Part shown: in pieces, positions 47,828-56,325 of the stretch | Layout: every line of letters begins with the position of its first letter | How positions within the stretch are numbered: position 1 is the first letter of the stretch | Assembly (NCBI RefSeq): GCF_001183545.1 | Contig: NZ_KQ236688.1 | Coordinates: forward strand, 2,447,149-2,511,148 | Direction of reading: 5' to 3' | Length of the DNA: 64,000 nt | From: Cellvibrio sp. pealriver | GTDB taxonomy: Bacteria > Pseudomonadota > Gammaproteobacteria > Pseudomonadales > Cellvibrionaceae | Made by a program: the position numbers and the translations under genes | The notes under the pieces: model-generated | What the model saw: the letters and a program-made list of their open reading frames with translations, nothing else | Told to the model about the DNA's origin: nothing | The model's database searches: none

Positions 47828-49174
47828 ATGAAAAAGCCTTTATTGTTTAAATTACTCACCATCGGCCTGTTAATGCTGTTATTGCTGATTCCATTGGCGA
47901 TGATTGGCAACTCCATCGATGAACGCAAAGCCTATAGCGAACAAGTGGTGCAAGACATTGCCAAAAGCTCCAGCTACAGCCAGACCATCACCGGCCCTGT
48001 ATTGGTTGTTCCCTATATTAAAACCGAGCGCATCGCCTATCTGAACGACAAAAAAGAGCGTGTATTTGAAGAAAAAGAAATCAAGGGAAATTTGTATTTC
48101 TTACCTGAGTTGTTACGTGTAGATACCGACATGAACACCGAACTGCGCAAACGCGGCATTTATCGCGCGCATTTGTATCACACTCACAATCTATTGGACG
48201 GCCACTTTTCGGTGCCCGAGCAATTTGGTTTGGGCGATGCGTTAGCACATTACCAATTGCAACCTGCGTATATTGCAGTGGGCATTAGCGATATACGCGG
48301 CATCGAAAACGCACTTGATCTGCAATGGAACCAAAAGACATTGACGGCTGAACCGGGGAGCCACGTCAGTGCTTTGGGCAACGGCGTGCATATCAATGTA
48401 GGCAATATTGAAGCCGCCAAAAAATACAGCTTCTCACTGCCACTGCAATTACAAGGCACAGGGCATTTCAATGTGATTCCGGTAGGTAAAGAAACGCACC
48501 TTGAGCTTAACTCCGATTGGCCTCACCCGAGTTTTATTGGCGATTACCTGCCGGTAGAGCGCAGCATTTCCAGTAGCGGATTCTCCGCCCGTTGGCAGAC
48601 CAGTTTTTTCTCTACCAATATGTCTGAAGTATTCGCGCGCTGCGTTAACAACCGTGAATGCGATAGTTTTAACCAAATCCAAATGGGCGTAAATTTAATT
48701 GACCCGATAAACCAATATGTAAAAAGTGATCGCGCAATTAAATACGCGTTGCTCTTTATCGCGCTCACCTTTGCCGGATTTTTCTTGTTTGAAATATTAA
48801 AACGTCTGCAGGTGCACCCTATTCAATACGCACTCGTCGGTTTATCGCTAGCCTTTTTTTATCTGCTGTTAATTTCACTATCCGAACATATTGGTTTTGC
48901 AATGGCGTATGGCGCTTCTGCAGCCGCGTGTGTAAGTTTGATTGGGTTTTATGTGAGTTACGTATTGCACAGTATTGCACGCGCATTCGGTTTTACCCTT
49001 GGGCTCGTGCTGTTATATGCATTGTTATACGGTTTGCTCAGTGCGGAAGATTACGCATTAATGATGGGATCGGTACTGCTCTTTACCATGCTCGGCGCAT
49101 TTATGGCACTCACACGAAATGTAGATTGGTACAACCTGAGCAGCGCGAGTAAAACAGCAGGTGATGCACCATGA
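47828..49174 (+). CDS. creD: CreD inner-membrane protein
   Basis: A 448-residue membrane protein. One helix near the N terminus (about 8-25), a large periplasmic domain (about 35-300; QTITGPVLVVPYI is the family hallmark at about 52-64), then six closely packed helices (about 305-430). CreD is the main target of CreBC and affects envelope properties; its biochemical action is unknown. Phased repeats that may bind CreB lie upstream. AAGGAG precedes the ATG. Overlaps the next gene by four bases (ATGA). Confidence 0.93.
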   Translation: MKKPLLFKLLTIGLLMLLLLIPLAMIGNSIDERKAYSEQVVQDIAKSSSYSQTITGPVLVVPYIKTERIAYLNDKKERVFEEKEIKGNLYFLPELLRVDTDMNTELRKRGIYRAHLYHTHNLLDGHFSVPEQFGLGDALAHYQLQPAYIAVGISDIRGIENALDLQWNQKTLTAEPGSHVSALGNGVHINVGNIEAAKKYSFSLPLQLQGTGHFNVIPVGKETHLELNSDWPHPSFIGDYLPVERSISSSGFSARWQTSFFSTNMSEVFARCVNNRECDSFNQIQMGVNLIDPINQYVKSDRAIKYALLFIALTFAGFFLFEILKRLQVHPIQYALVGLSLAFFYLLLISLSEHIGFAMAYGASAAACVSLIGFYVSYVLHSIARAFGFTLGLVLLYALLYGLLSAEDYALMMGSVLLFTMLGAFMALTRNVDWYNLSSASKTAGDAP

Positions 49175-49386
49175 TTATCATCGGCTCATTGCTCTTATTA
49201 ATTGTTCCACTGATCATGGCTTTTTTCGTTGCCCGTTATTGCTGGCGACAAGGATGGTGCGCCCGGCTCGCGCTTGTGGCAGCAGCGGCGCTGATCAGTT
49301 TGCATACACATGCCTATTATTTTCCTGACCAACCGCTGAAAGATCGCTATGCAGCCACATTGTTGAAAACATCGGCATATCGCTAG
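49171..49386 (+). CDS. Small membrane protein coupled to creD
   Basis: A 71-residue protein with two hydrophobic segments (about 3-22 and 30-47) and a short hydrophilic tail. Its ATG overlaps the creD stop, so it should be translated with creD. I recognise no family. It may be a partner of CreD in the membrane. Confidence 0.7.
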   Translation: MIIIGSLLLLIVPLIMAFFVARYCWRQGWCARLALVAAAALISLHTHAYYFPDQPLKDRYAATLLKTSAYR

Positions 49387-49392
49387 CGCATC

Positions 49393-49425
49393 TATCCACA
49401 GAAACTGTGGATAAGTTTGTGGATG
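49393..49425. repeat. DnaA-box-containing 33-bp repeat, copy 2
   Basis: Begins TATCCACAG, contains TGTGGATAA (49406-49414, complement of the perfect DnaA box TTATCCACA), ends TGTGGATG. The first 22 bases form an imperfect inverted repeat. Differs at four positions from the copy at 43137. Confidence 0.7.
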
Positions 49426-49436
49426 TACTTTTGGTA

Positions 49437-49475
49437 AGCCTCACAACCCCCGAAATACGGGGGCTTGGTGAGGCT
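49437..49475. terminator. Nested hairpin between convergent genes
   Basis: Outer arms AGCCTCAC (49437-49444) and GTGAGGCT (49468-49475) enclose CCCCCG / CGGGGG (49447-49463). No T run. Probably a bidirectional transcription stop between the creD unit and the M56 gene. Confidence 0.6.
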
Positions 49476-49530
49476 GGTTACTATATCAACACCGGTTTCA
49501 CACAAAAAATATTTAAAAAATAGCTATCGA

Positions 49531-51039
49531 TTATTTTGCAAACAAAACAGCCGGATCAAGTATTTGCCCGCGATGAGTTAATTCAAAATGAAGATGATTG
49601 GTTTGCGGTTTTGCGCCCATGCTGGCAAATACCTGCCCGACCTTCAGGTGCGTACCGACAGGTACAGTTACCTGATCCAAACGCACATAGGTGGATTGCA
49701 AGCCTTGCGGGTGGGATATGCGCACCATAAAACCAATATCGTGCGGTGGTTTGGTAATACTTTCAATGACACCCGCAGCAAATGACCGCACCGGTGTAGC
49801 GGTCGCGCTTGCAGCAGCAGGTGCAAAATCAATCCCTGCATGAAATGCATCACGTGTTGGTAAATAGCAACCTAATGGCTCATGAAAATGCACGCCGCCG
49901 GTAATACGCCCGTTTTCTAATGGCATTGCATAGGGGATGTTAACCAGCGCTTTTACCGCATCGCCCTGGATAACAGGCGATACCGGTTTACCCGTACCGC
50001 CCAGAAAAAAACTCACACACAATAAACAGACAAGCAACGTCAGTGGCGGCCACCAGCGATAGGTGTCGGCATTGGGGCTCACCAACGCTTGCAAACGCAA
50101 TTGCACATCTTGTGCGAGTAATGCGGGTACAGGAATTCCCCTCTGTTCTTTTATGCCTCCACCGAGTTGTTCAATCACACGCAATAACGCGCGCGCGTAA
50201 ACACGTGGATCAAAACCACAGCGGCGGATCGCCAAATGGTCACAACAAATTTCACGCATCTGCGCCAACTGACGATTGGCGTAGCCCAATAACGGATTGA
50301 AAAAAAACACCACACTGACCAGTTGCTGCCAGCAAACTGCAATATCATCGCGCCGTGCAATGTGCGCACACTCGTGAGCCAACACTGCTTTTAACTCGGG
50401 GGTAGTTAATTGTTGCAATAAGGTTTGCGGAACAAAAATAACCGGGCGAAATACACCCATAGTAAAGGGTGCGGAATAATCATCGGAGGTGCACAGCCGA
50501 ACCGGACGCGAGATTGAAAAATCCTCACGCAGCTTCATTAGTATCATCAGAATATTGTCATCTGTGATCACCGCAGCGCGGCGGACGCGAGTATAAAATT
50601 GCGCGCGCCTTACACACACCCGCAGCAGCAATAGGATGCTGACGCAACACCACAACAGCAGCAGTAGGTGGCTATCAGTAAACAGACTTGATGAGGCAAG
50701 CAGCGAACTTCCCAAACGTTCTACCGGTGAAATCGCGCAGGGGTTTTCCAACATGGCATGGGATAAAAACCCGGACAACATGCCAGTATTTTCCAACCAA
50801 GCTTGCGGCATAGCAGGAAAAAACGGCGAGGCCGCAGGCACCAACCAAAGCAAATACACCATCCACAGTGGTGCCATAGCAACACGCTTGCCTTTTTTAA
50901 CAGCATTGCCATTGCGATGAAACGTGCGCGCAACCAACCACAGCAACAGCCAGCCTGCAAAGGATAAAAATAACAAACGCTCGCCAATTGAAAGCGCAAG
51001 AAACGAATAATCCGTTAGCGAATAAGCAAATTTTTCCAC
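49531..51039 (-). CDS. BlaR1-like M56 metalloprotease fused to an M23 (LytM) peptidase domain
   Basis: A 502-residue membrane protein. Three N-terminal membrane helices and the cytoplasmic M56 zinc protease with HECAH near residue 223 (ELKAVLAHECAHIARRDD) match BlaR1/MecR1. After a further helix (about 325-345) the periplasmic part is not a penicillin-binding domain but an M23/LytM peptidase domain (about 375-500) with HAGID and HLHFE, the two zinc-binding motifs, intact. BlaR1 cleaves or inactivates BlaI on sensing beta-lactam; here the sensor end suggests recognition or cutting of peptidoglycan. It lies 40 bases downstream of the BlaI gene. Confidence 0.88.
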   Translation of the reverse strand: MEKFAYSLTDYSFLALSIGERLLFLSFAGWLLLWLVARTFHRNGNAVKKGKRVAMAPLWMVYLLWLVPAASPFFPAMPQAWLENTGMLSGFLSHAMLENPCAISPVERLGSSLLASSSLFTDSHLLLLLWCCVSILLLLRVCVRRAQFYTRVRRAAVITDDNILMILMKLREDFSISRPVRLCTSDDYSAPFTMGVFRPVIFVPQTLLQQLTTPELKAVLAHECAHIARRDDIAVCWQQLVSVVFFFNPLLGYANRQLAQMREICCDHLAIRRCGFDPRVYARALLRVIEQLGGGIKEQRGIPVPALLAQDVQLRLQALVSPNADTYRWWPPLTLLVCLLCVSFFLGGTGKPVSPVIQGDAVKALVNIPYAMPLENGRITGGVHFHEPLGCYLPTRDAFHAGIDFAPAAASATATPVRSFAAGVIESITKPPHDIGFMVRISHPQGLQSTYVRLDQVTVPVGTHLKVGQVFASMGAKPQTNHLHFELTHRGQILDPAVLFAK

Positions 51040-51078
51040 TGCAGTCTCCGCATGCGCAATACATTGGGTGGTAAAAAA

Positions 51079-51519
51079 TTATTTGTCTCTGGTGGATGCA
51101 GGGCGATAATCCGGTGCATCGCTGTCAAGGGTTTTATCTTCAGCAGTGGCATCGCCGTCTTGTAACAACTGGCGCAGTTCTGCGATTTCTTCTTCGCTGT
51201 AGGTTTTGCGTTTGGCAAATAAATTCACCACTTCCAAGGGCTCCAGCTCAAACACTTTATCGGCAATAAAGCGCACCCAGTGCACCATACCCGCCGCGCG
51301 CCCAATCGCGGGGCGATAAATATTCACGCCATGCGCACTCTCGCGGATCAACATTTGTTTGGTAACCAAACGATCCAACACCGTTTTGGTGGTGGTGTAT
51401 GCCCAATCATTATCCAACCGATCATGAATTTCCCGCACTGATAGCGGCTGCTTTTTCCACAATACATGCAGCAACGAAAATTCGGCTTTGGACAATTCTG
51501 GCAATTTGGTTTTTATCAC
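51079..51519 (-). CDS. BlaI/MecI-family transcriptional repressor
   Basis: About 146 residues from a GTG at 51519, with GGAGG just upstream; a longer reading to 51636 adds a hydrophobic, cysteine-rich stretch unlike the family. The winged helix is clear: LSKAEFSLLHVLWKKQPLSVREIHDRL, WAYTTTKTVLDRLVTKQMLIR. The C-terminal half carries dimerisation helices. It should bind a TAC-TA/TA-GTA type operator; one lies at 51659. Regulated release probably depends on the neighbouring M56 protein. Confidence 0.88.
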   Translation of the reverse strand: MIKTKLPELSKAEFSLLHVLWKKQPLSVREIHDRLDNDWAYTTTKTVLDRLVTKQMLIRESAHGVNIYRPAIGRAAGMVHWVRFIADKVFELEPLEVVNLFAKRKTYSEEEIAELRQLLQDGDATAEDKTLDSDAPDYRPASTRDK

Positions 51520-51658
51520 ACGACCTCCACTGGCTGCGACCTTGCAGCACATAAAAAAGCCGCAAGCATAAGCGCAGAATATGACAGCAATGTAACAACT
51601 GTGTGACAAAATCCATTTGACTCGACAAAAACACATCGCGCAGATTCCGTAATAAAAC

Positions 51659-51673
51659 TACTACAAAATAGTA
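51659..51673. promoter_or_regulatory. BlaI/MecI-like operator palindrome
   Basis: TACTA (51659-51663), CAAAA, TAGTA (51669-51673): perfect 5-bp arms of the kind found in bla/mec operators (TACTA...TAGTA). It lies between the divergent BlaI gene and the TonB gene, 62 bases before the latter's ATG. Confidence 0.6.
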
Positions 51674-51734
51674 ATGCGATTGTCATCTTCAGCCTCTAGC
51701 GTGGCGACACGTTAAATTGACTGAGGATTTTTTA

Positions 51735-53892
51735 ATGCACCGCCTGCCTTCGCATCTGCCACATTTCACCCGCAATTTACTCAGCATCTGCTGCGCTGCT
51801 GTCATGGCCAATGCCGTTCATGCGCAAATTGATAATGATCAACAAATAGAGACATCACCGGTCATTGAAGAATTATTGGTGACTGCAACGCCTATTAAAG
51901 ACAGTCAGGCAGAATCGATTTTGCGCCAACGCGAAGCGACTAATGTGGTGAATATTATTGCCGCCGATGATATCGGCCGCTTCCCTGATAACACCGCCGC
52001 TGCTGCACTCGTGCGGTTACCGGCAGTTGCTGTGCAGCGCGACCAAGGGCAAGAGCGTTACATTCAAGTTCGCGGAGCACCGGCACGCTGGACCAGCGTT
52101 GCATTCGATGGAATTAATGTGTTGGGCGCAGAAGAGCGTATTTTCCGTTTTGATTCTGTGCCCGCCGCGATTATGGATTCAGTCGAAATTAGCAAAACAC
52201 TCACTGCAGATATGTCAGCCGATGCGCAGTTATTTACAAGACGGCAATTACAAAACCTCCACATTCACTAACACCTTGGGCGGTGATCACCAACTCACTG
52301 AGTGGAAACTCAACTGGCGTTTGAATTACACCGAAACTGAATCGGATGTGAGTTTACCCATTGTGCTGCAAGACCAAACCAATCCGTTGCAAATGCATTC
52401 TCTCAGTTACGACCGCAGCAACCCGAATATGCCACGCGTGCAGCTATACACCACTGTCAGCAATGGCGCGGGCGGTTATATGCGCGGCGAAGCCGTTTCG
52501 CGCATGAACCAAACCGGTTTTGGTGCAAACAATTTACTGAATTATTTAATCAATTTGACAACCGAATCGGTAACGGCAAAAACCGATGCCGAACACGAAT
52601 GGCAAATGGGCAATGCCGATGCAAAACTATCACTCGGTGTACAACTCGACCAACGCGATGCAGGATCACCCGGCAGCAGCTCCGCGCTGGTGCCTGTTGG
52701 GCAATTGGCACAAGCCAATGGTTTAACACTTTCACCCAATGATTTTGTGAGCGATAACATATGGAAAACCGATTTTGACCGCGGCTTTAACGCGACCTAT
52801 GTGGACAACATTGGCTTTCGTCGTCAGTTAGATAGCGTGATGGATTCACTGATCAGCGCTGGCAAAGTAGATCCCAAGAGTTTTTATCCGGCCGAAACCC
52901 GCTACGACATCAACGAAGATGTTCTCAGTGCATACGCTATGAACCGTTGGCAATGGAATGAACAAGAAATTGTGGTGGGCCTGCGTGTAGAAAAAACGGA
53001 ATTGGATAGCCAAGGATTTTTTAAAGATAATAACAGCACCACCAATATTGAATTAAGCAATAGTGATACGCAGGTTTTCCCCAGCATCCATTGGAATATG
53101 GATTTAACTGAGGCAATGAAAATCCGCTTCGCCGCCGTCACCGGCACCAGCCGCCCCAACTTTACCGATTTACGCGCAGGCGCTGTGGCTAACGACACCG
53201 CACAAACTGTCGGCGGCGGTAACCCCTATTTAAATCCGGAAATGGCGAAGGGTATTGATGGTTCATGGGAGTGGTACTTCACCGATGCTGCGCTTGCATC
53301 CATCGGTGTTTTTTATCGTCAAGTGGATGATGTTCTTTATGACGCAACCACCAAAGTGGGCGATGACCGCTTCAACAGTGCCGGAATAGATCGCAGCAAT
53401 TACGATTACGCCACTGTGTTGAATGGCGATGAAGGTGAAATTTCCGGCGTTGAATTTGCGTACATGCACCAGTGGGAATTTTTACCAGAGCCATTACAAG
53501 GTTTTGGAATGCAAGCCAACCTCGCGTTACTGGACAGTGAGTTCACTACACCGGACGGGCGCAAATCCGCTTTCACCGGCACCTCCGATAAAGTCATCAA
53601 TGCCTCGGTGTTTTATGAAAATTATGGTTGGTCGGTGCAATTAAATTGGCAGTGGCGCGATGCCTGGCTGGATGACATTTCTGCCGATGCCACCAGTGAC
53701 TACTACTGGAAAGATACCGAGCGATTGGACTTGTCGGTGCGCTACCAACTTAACGACACCATCGGTTTTTATCTGGATGCCAATAACCTGAGTGACGAAA
53801 TTGGTGTGCGCTATCAAGGTACAGAGGCATTACCAGTTGAAGTAGAAGGTTTTGGCCGCCGCTATTTGCTTGGTGTGCGCGCGAGCTTCTAA
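51735..53892 (+). pseudogene. TonB-dependent receptor broken by internal deletion and frameshift
   Basis: The N-terminal part (51735-52271) reads a signal peptide and plug domain: VVNIIAADDIGRFPDNTAAAALVRLPAV, GAPARWTSVAFDGINVLG, up to EISKTLTADMSADA. The reading frame then runs into QLFTRRQLQNLHIH and stops. The barrel continues one base out of frame from about 52240 (DGNYKTSTFTNTLGGDHQ) to 53892, ending in the typical YLLGVRASF. Relatives carry roughly 80-120 residues between the two blocks (usually starting GGSVNL), so DNA is missing at about 52233-52243 and the frame is shifted. Probably non-functional unless a sequencing error is present. The ligand class is unknown. Its start has GAGG 8 bases upstream. 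Likely BlaI-controlled. Confidence 0.8.
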
Positions 53893-53943
53893 AGCGCGAA
53901 CGCGGGTATCCATAAAACTAATTTTAACTATGAGGTAATTATC

Positions 53944-55107
53944 ATGAACCTGTTTGCAAAAAAAACGCTCGGTATTAGTGCTCTCGCCGCAGCATTGTTA
54001 ATCGGCGGTTGCCAAAACACGACGCACGAAACTGCTGTAACCAAGTCACCCGTCGTTATTCAACATGTACAATTGCTCACTCAAGAGCAGCCATTGCTAG
54101 CATCGTCACTGTTAGTAACCTGGACATTGAGCGATGCAAAAACACCGGTGGATATTTATGTCGCCAATCATCCCAACGATGAAAAAACACTGGTTGCGCG
54201 CAACGTTACCGGAAATAGTTATTTACTGCAGCGCACACCAAACACACGTCAATATATTTTTGTACAACCGAATAAAGGCGCAGGCCAGTGGGTAGCTGAA
54301 CGCGTATTACCACTGGAGGGTGGATTTAATTTCCGTGACCTGGGCGGCTACAGAACCAACGATGGCCGCATGGTGCAATGGGGGAAAATTTACCGCAGCG
54401 GCACCATGGTGGATTTAACCCCGCATGATTTTGATTATCTCGGCAAATTGAATATCAGCGTAATGTGCGACTTCCGCTCGCGCGAAGAATTGCAACACGA
54501 ACCCACTGCATGGAAATCTTTTGCTCCCAATGCCGATTTTCAAACTGAAGACTACTCAATGCGTGAATTAATATCTGCAGAAGGCGCACTGCGTTTTGAT
54601 CAGGTAAAAACTGCAGAGCAAGCACAGGAAATGTTCAAAGGCTTTTATCGCACCGCCCCCTACCGCTTCAAACAAAGCCTGAGCAATATGTTCAACGCTC
54701 TGGCAGAAAACAAAGCGCCGCTGGCCTTCAATTGCTCAGCAGGCAAAGACCGCACCGGCATGGCCGCCGCGCTCGTACTCACTGCGTTGGATGTACCGCG
54801 CAATGTAATTGAACAAGATTATGCATTAACTGAAAGAGTCGCCAATTTTGGCCAACGTGAAATGCTGCGCCGCATGCGCGCCGAGGCGCAAGGCAAAACC
54901 GCCGAAGCGCCTCACTCAGGTATAGCGGCCATGCCTGCAGAAGCACGCAATGTCTTTATGGGTTCAGACCCGGTGTTTATTCAAGCGATGTTTGCAGAAC
55001 TGGAAAAAAACCACGGCAGCGCGCGTAATTTTATCCGCGATGAATTGAAAATCGACGACCAAAAAATTGCGCAGATCCAGAAGTTATACTTAACCGATAT
55101 GCGATAA
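53944..55107 (+). CDS. Lipoprotein tyrosine/serine phosphatase (Y_phosphatase3 type)
   Basis: A 387-residue exported protein with lipobox LIGGC (Cys about residue 23). An Ig-like region about 40-115 precedes the phosphatase domain: GGFNFRDLGGYRTNDGR (about 126-142), IYRSGTM, and the catalytic CxxxxxR loop NCSAGKDRTG with Cys264 and Arg270. It should dephosphorylate phosphoprotein or other phosphate esters outside the inner membrane. It follows the broken TonB gene by 52 bases; receptor and phosphatase may have worked in uptake of a phosphorylated compound. Confidence 0.87.
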   Translation: MNLFAKKTLGISALAAALLIGGCQNTTHETAVTKSPVVIQHVQLLTQEQPLLASSLLVTWTLSDAKTPVDIYVANHPNDEKTLVARNVTGNSYLLQRTPNTRQYIFVQPNKGAGQWVAERVLPLEGGFNFRDLGGYRTNDGRMVQWGKIYRSGTMVDLTPHDFDYLGKLNISVMCDFRSREELQHEPTAWKSFAPNADFQTEDYSMRELISAEGALRFDQVKTAEQAQEMFKGFYRTAPYRFKQSLSNMFNALAENKAPLAFNCSAGKDRTGMAAALVLTALDVPRNVIEQDYALTERVANFGQREMLRRMRAEAQGKTAEAPHSGIAAMPAEARNVFMGSDPVFIQAMFAELEKNHGSARNFIRDELKIDDQKIAQIQKLYLTDMR

Positions 55108-55157
55108 GGCTTATTTAAAAACAGGCAACCCGTTTCCCTTCACCGGAGCTGCCGGTA

Positions 55158-55183
55158 GTGATGGTCAGCATGCTGACCATCAC
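55158..55183. terminator. 26-bp perfect palindrome between convergent genes
   Basis: GTGATGGTCAGCA (55158-55170) is followed at once by its complement TGCTGACCATCAC (55171-55183), which includes the tspO stop codon. Likely a bidirectional terminator or cruciform; no T run. Confidence 0.55.
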
Positions 55184-55707
55184 GAGAGATTCAATTGCCA
55201 TAGCGAATAGTTGAGCGCAGCGGCAAAACTCACCCACAGTAAATAAGGAACTAACAACACACCGGCAGCGGGTGTAATTCGCCAAAACATCACCAGAGTA
55301 GCTGCAATCAGCAACCACAACAGCACTATATCGACAAACGCCAGTGCACTATCGCGCCAGTAAAAAAATAGCCAGCTCCAGAGTGCATTGGCGATCAGCT
55401 GAGCAATAAACAACAGCAGCGCCATGCGCGCCCTACTGCCACTATTTGCACCAAATCCATCAATACGCCATACCAGCCATGCCGCAATCGCCATAAGCGC
55501 ATAAAGCACCGTCCACACAGGCCCAAACAGCCAGGCTGGTGGTGCCCAATCAGGGCGTATTAATTCAGCATAGAAAGGTGCTGCCTGAATAGATGCTGCG
55601 CTGCCAATCGCTGCAGTTACAACACTTAACAAAAGCCAGGCGAAAAGGCCGATGATTTGTTGATTTCTTGAAAGGCCTGCCGATAAAACACTCATAAATA
55701 AACTCAT
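55180..55707 (-). CDS. tspO: TspO/MBR family membrane protein
   Basis: A 175-residue protein with five membrane helices in the TspO pattern. The hallmark AELIRPDWAPPAWLFGPVWTVLYALMAIAAWLVW (about 47-80) shows the WxPP...FxPVWxxLY signature; ALNYSLWQLN ends the protein. TspO binds tetrapyrroles and cholesterol-like ligands and acts in oxidative or light stress responses in other bacteria. A DASH cryptochrome gene lies 3.6 kb away but not in the same unit. Three CACTAA-type repeats lie upstream. Confidence 0.92.
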   Translation of the reverse strand: MSLFMSVLSAGLSRNQQIIGLFAWLLLSVVTAAIGSAASIQAAPFYAELIRPDWAPPAWLFGPVWTVLYALMAIAAWLVWRIDGFGANSGSRARMALLLFIAQLIANALWSWLFFYWRDSALAFVDIVLLWLLIAATLVMFWRITPAAGVLLVPYLLWVSFAAALNYSLWQLNLS

Positions 55708-55722
55708 GAATAATAAATAGAT

Positions 55723-55811
55723 CCGTTAGTGTGAATAAAAAACTGCAGAGTATTAACTCATCCACACTAATACGTTCGGCAAGCCATGACAGATTACATC
55801 AGCACTAACGG
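55723..55811. promoter_or_regulatory. CACTAA repeats upstream of tspO
   Basis: CCGTTAGTGTG (55723-55733) and CACACTAA (55763-55770) form an inverted pair; CACTAACGG recurs at 55803-55811. They lie 16-104 bases upstream of the tspO start and may be an operator. Confidence 0.4.
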
Positions 55812-55817
55812 CGATCA

Positions 55818-56294
55818 TCATTTTTTAGCGTTAATCATGTTCAATTCATCTGCCGCCAAGGCAATTCCCTCTTGTGCGGCTTCTTGCAGCAGTTTTAATC
55901 CTTTGGTTTTATCCTGTTGCACATCGCCCACGCCGTAATACAAATTAAAGCCGTAGGTGAATTTTGAATGGGAATGCCCTTGGGCGATAGCGCGCTCAAA
56001 ATAATCGCTGGAGCGAGTGGAGTTGTTCTCGACAAAGTCACCATATAAATAAATAACGCCCAAACGATACGATGCTTCTGCCACGCCTGCTTCTGATGCG
56101 CTGTTTAACAATTGCATGCTGCGCGCTTCAAATTCATCTTCTGTTTCATTCAAGCTTTCCAGACTAAAACTGGAATATAAAAATTGTGCGTAGCCATCTC
56201 CTTGTTCTAGATAAGGCGCAAGCAATGCGTAAAGCTCAACTAACTCACCCTCTTCCAACAAGGCTTCTGCTTTTTCTCTAATACTATTTTCCAC
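55818..56294 (-). CDS. Sel1-repeat protein
   Basis: About 158 residues from a GTG at 56294, chosen for GGGAG 7 bases upstream; a reading to 56348 would overlap the permease gene. Sel1-like repeats are seen as AEASYRLGVIYLYGD, FERAIAQGHSHSKFTYGFNLYYG and LLQEAAQEGIALAADEL. No signal peptide from this start. Such proteins usually mediate protein-protein contacts. It follows the permease gene by 31 bases and may belong to its operon. Confidence 0.78.
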   Translation of the reverse strand: MENSIREKAEALLEEGELVELYALLAPYLEQGDGYAQFLYSSFSLESLNETEDEFEARSMQLLNSASEAGVAEASYRLGVIYLYGDFVENNSTRSSDYFERAIAQGHSHSKFTYGFNLYYGVGDVQQDKTKGLKLLQEAAQEGIALAADELNMINAKK

Positions 56295-56325
56295 TGTTAA
56301 CTCCCATAAAATTTTTCTGCCAGTA

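Noticed and set aside
49393..49425. Replication origin
   Set aside because: DnaA boxes are present, but there is no dnaA, dnaN, rpmH or gidA gene nearby and no long AT-rich unwinding region.
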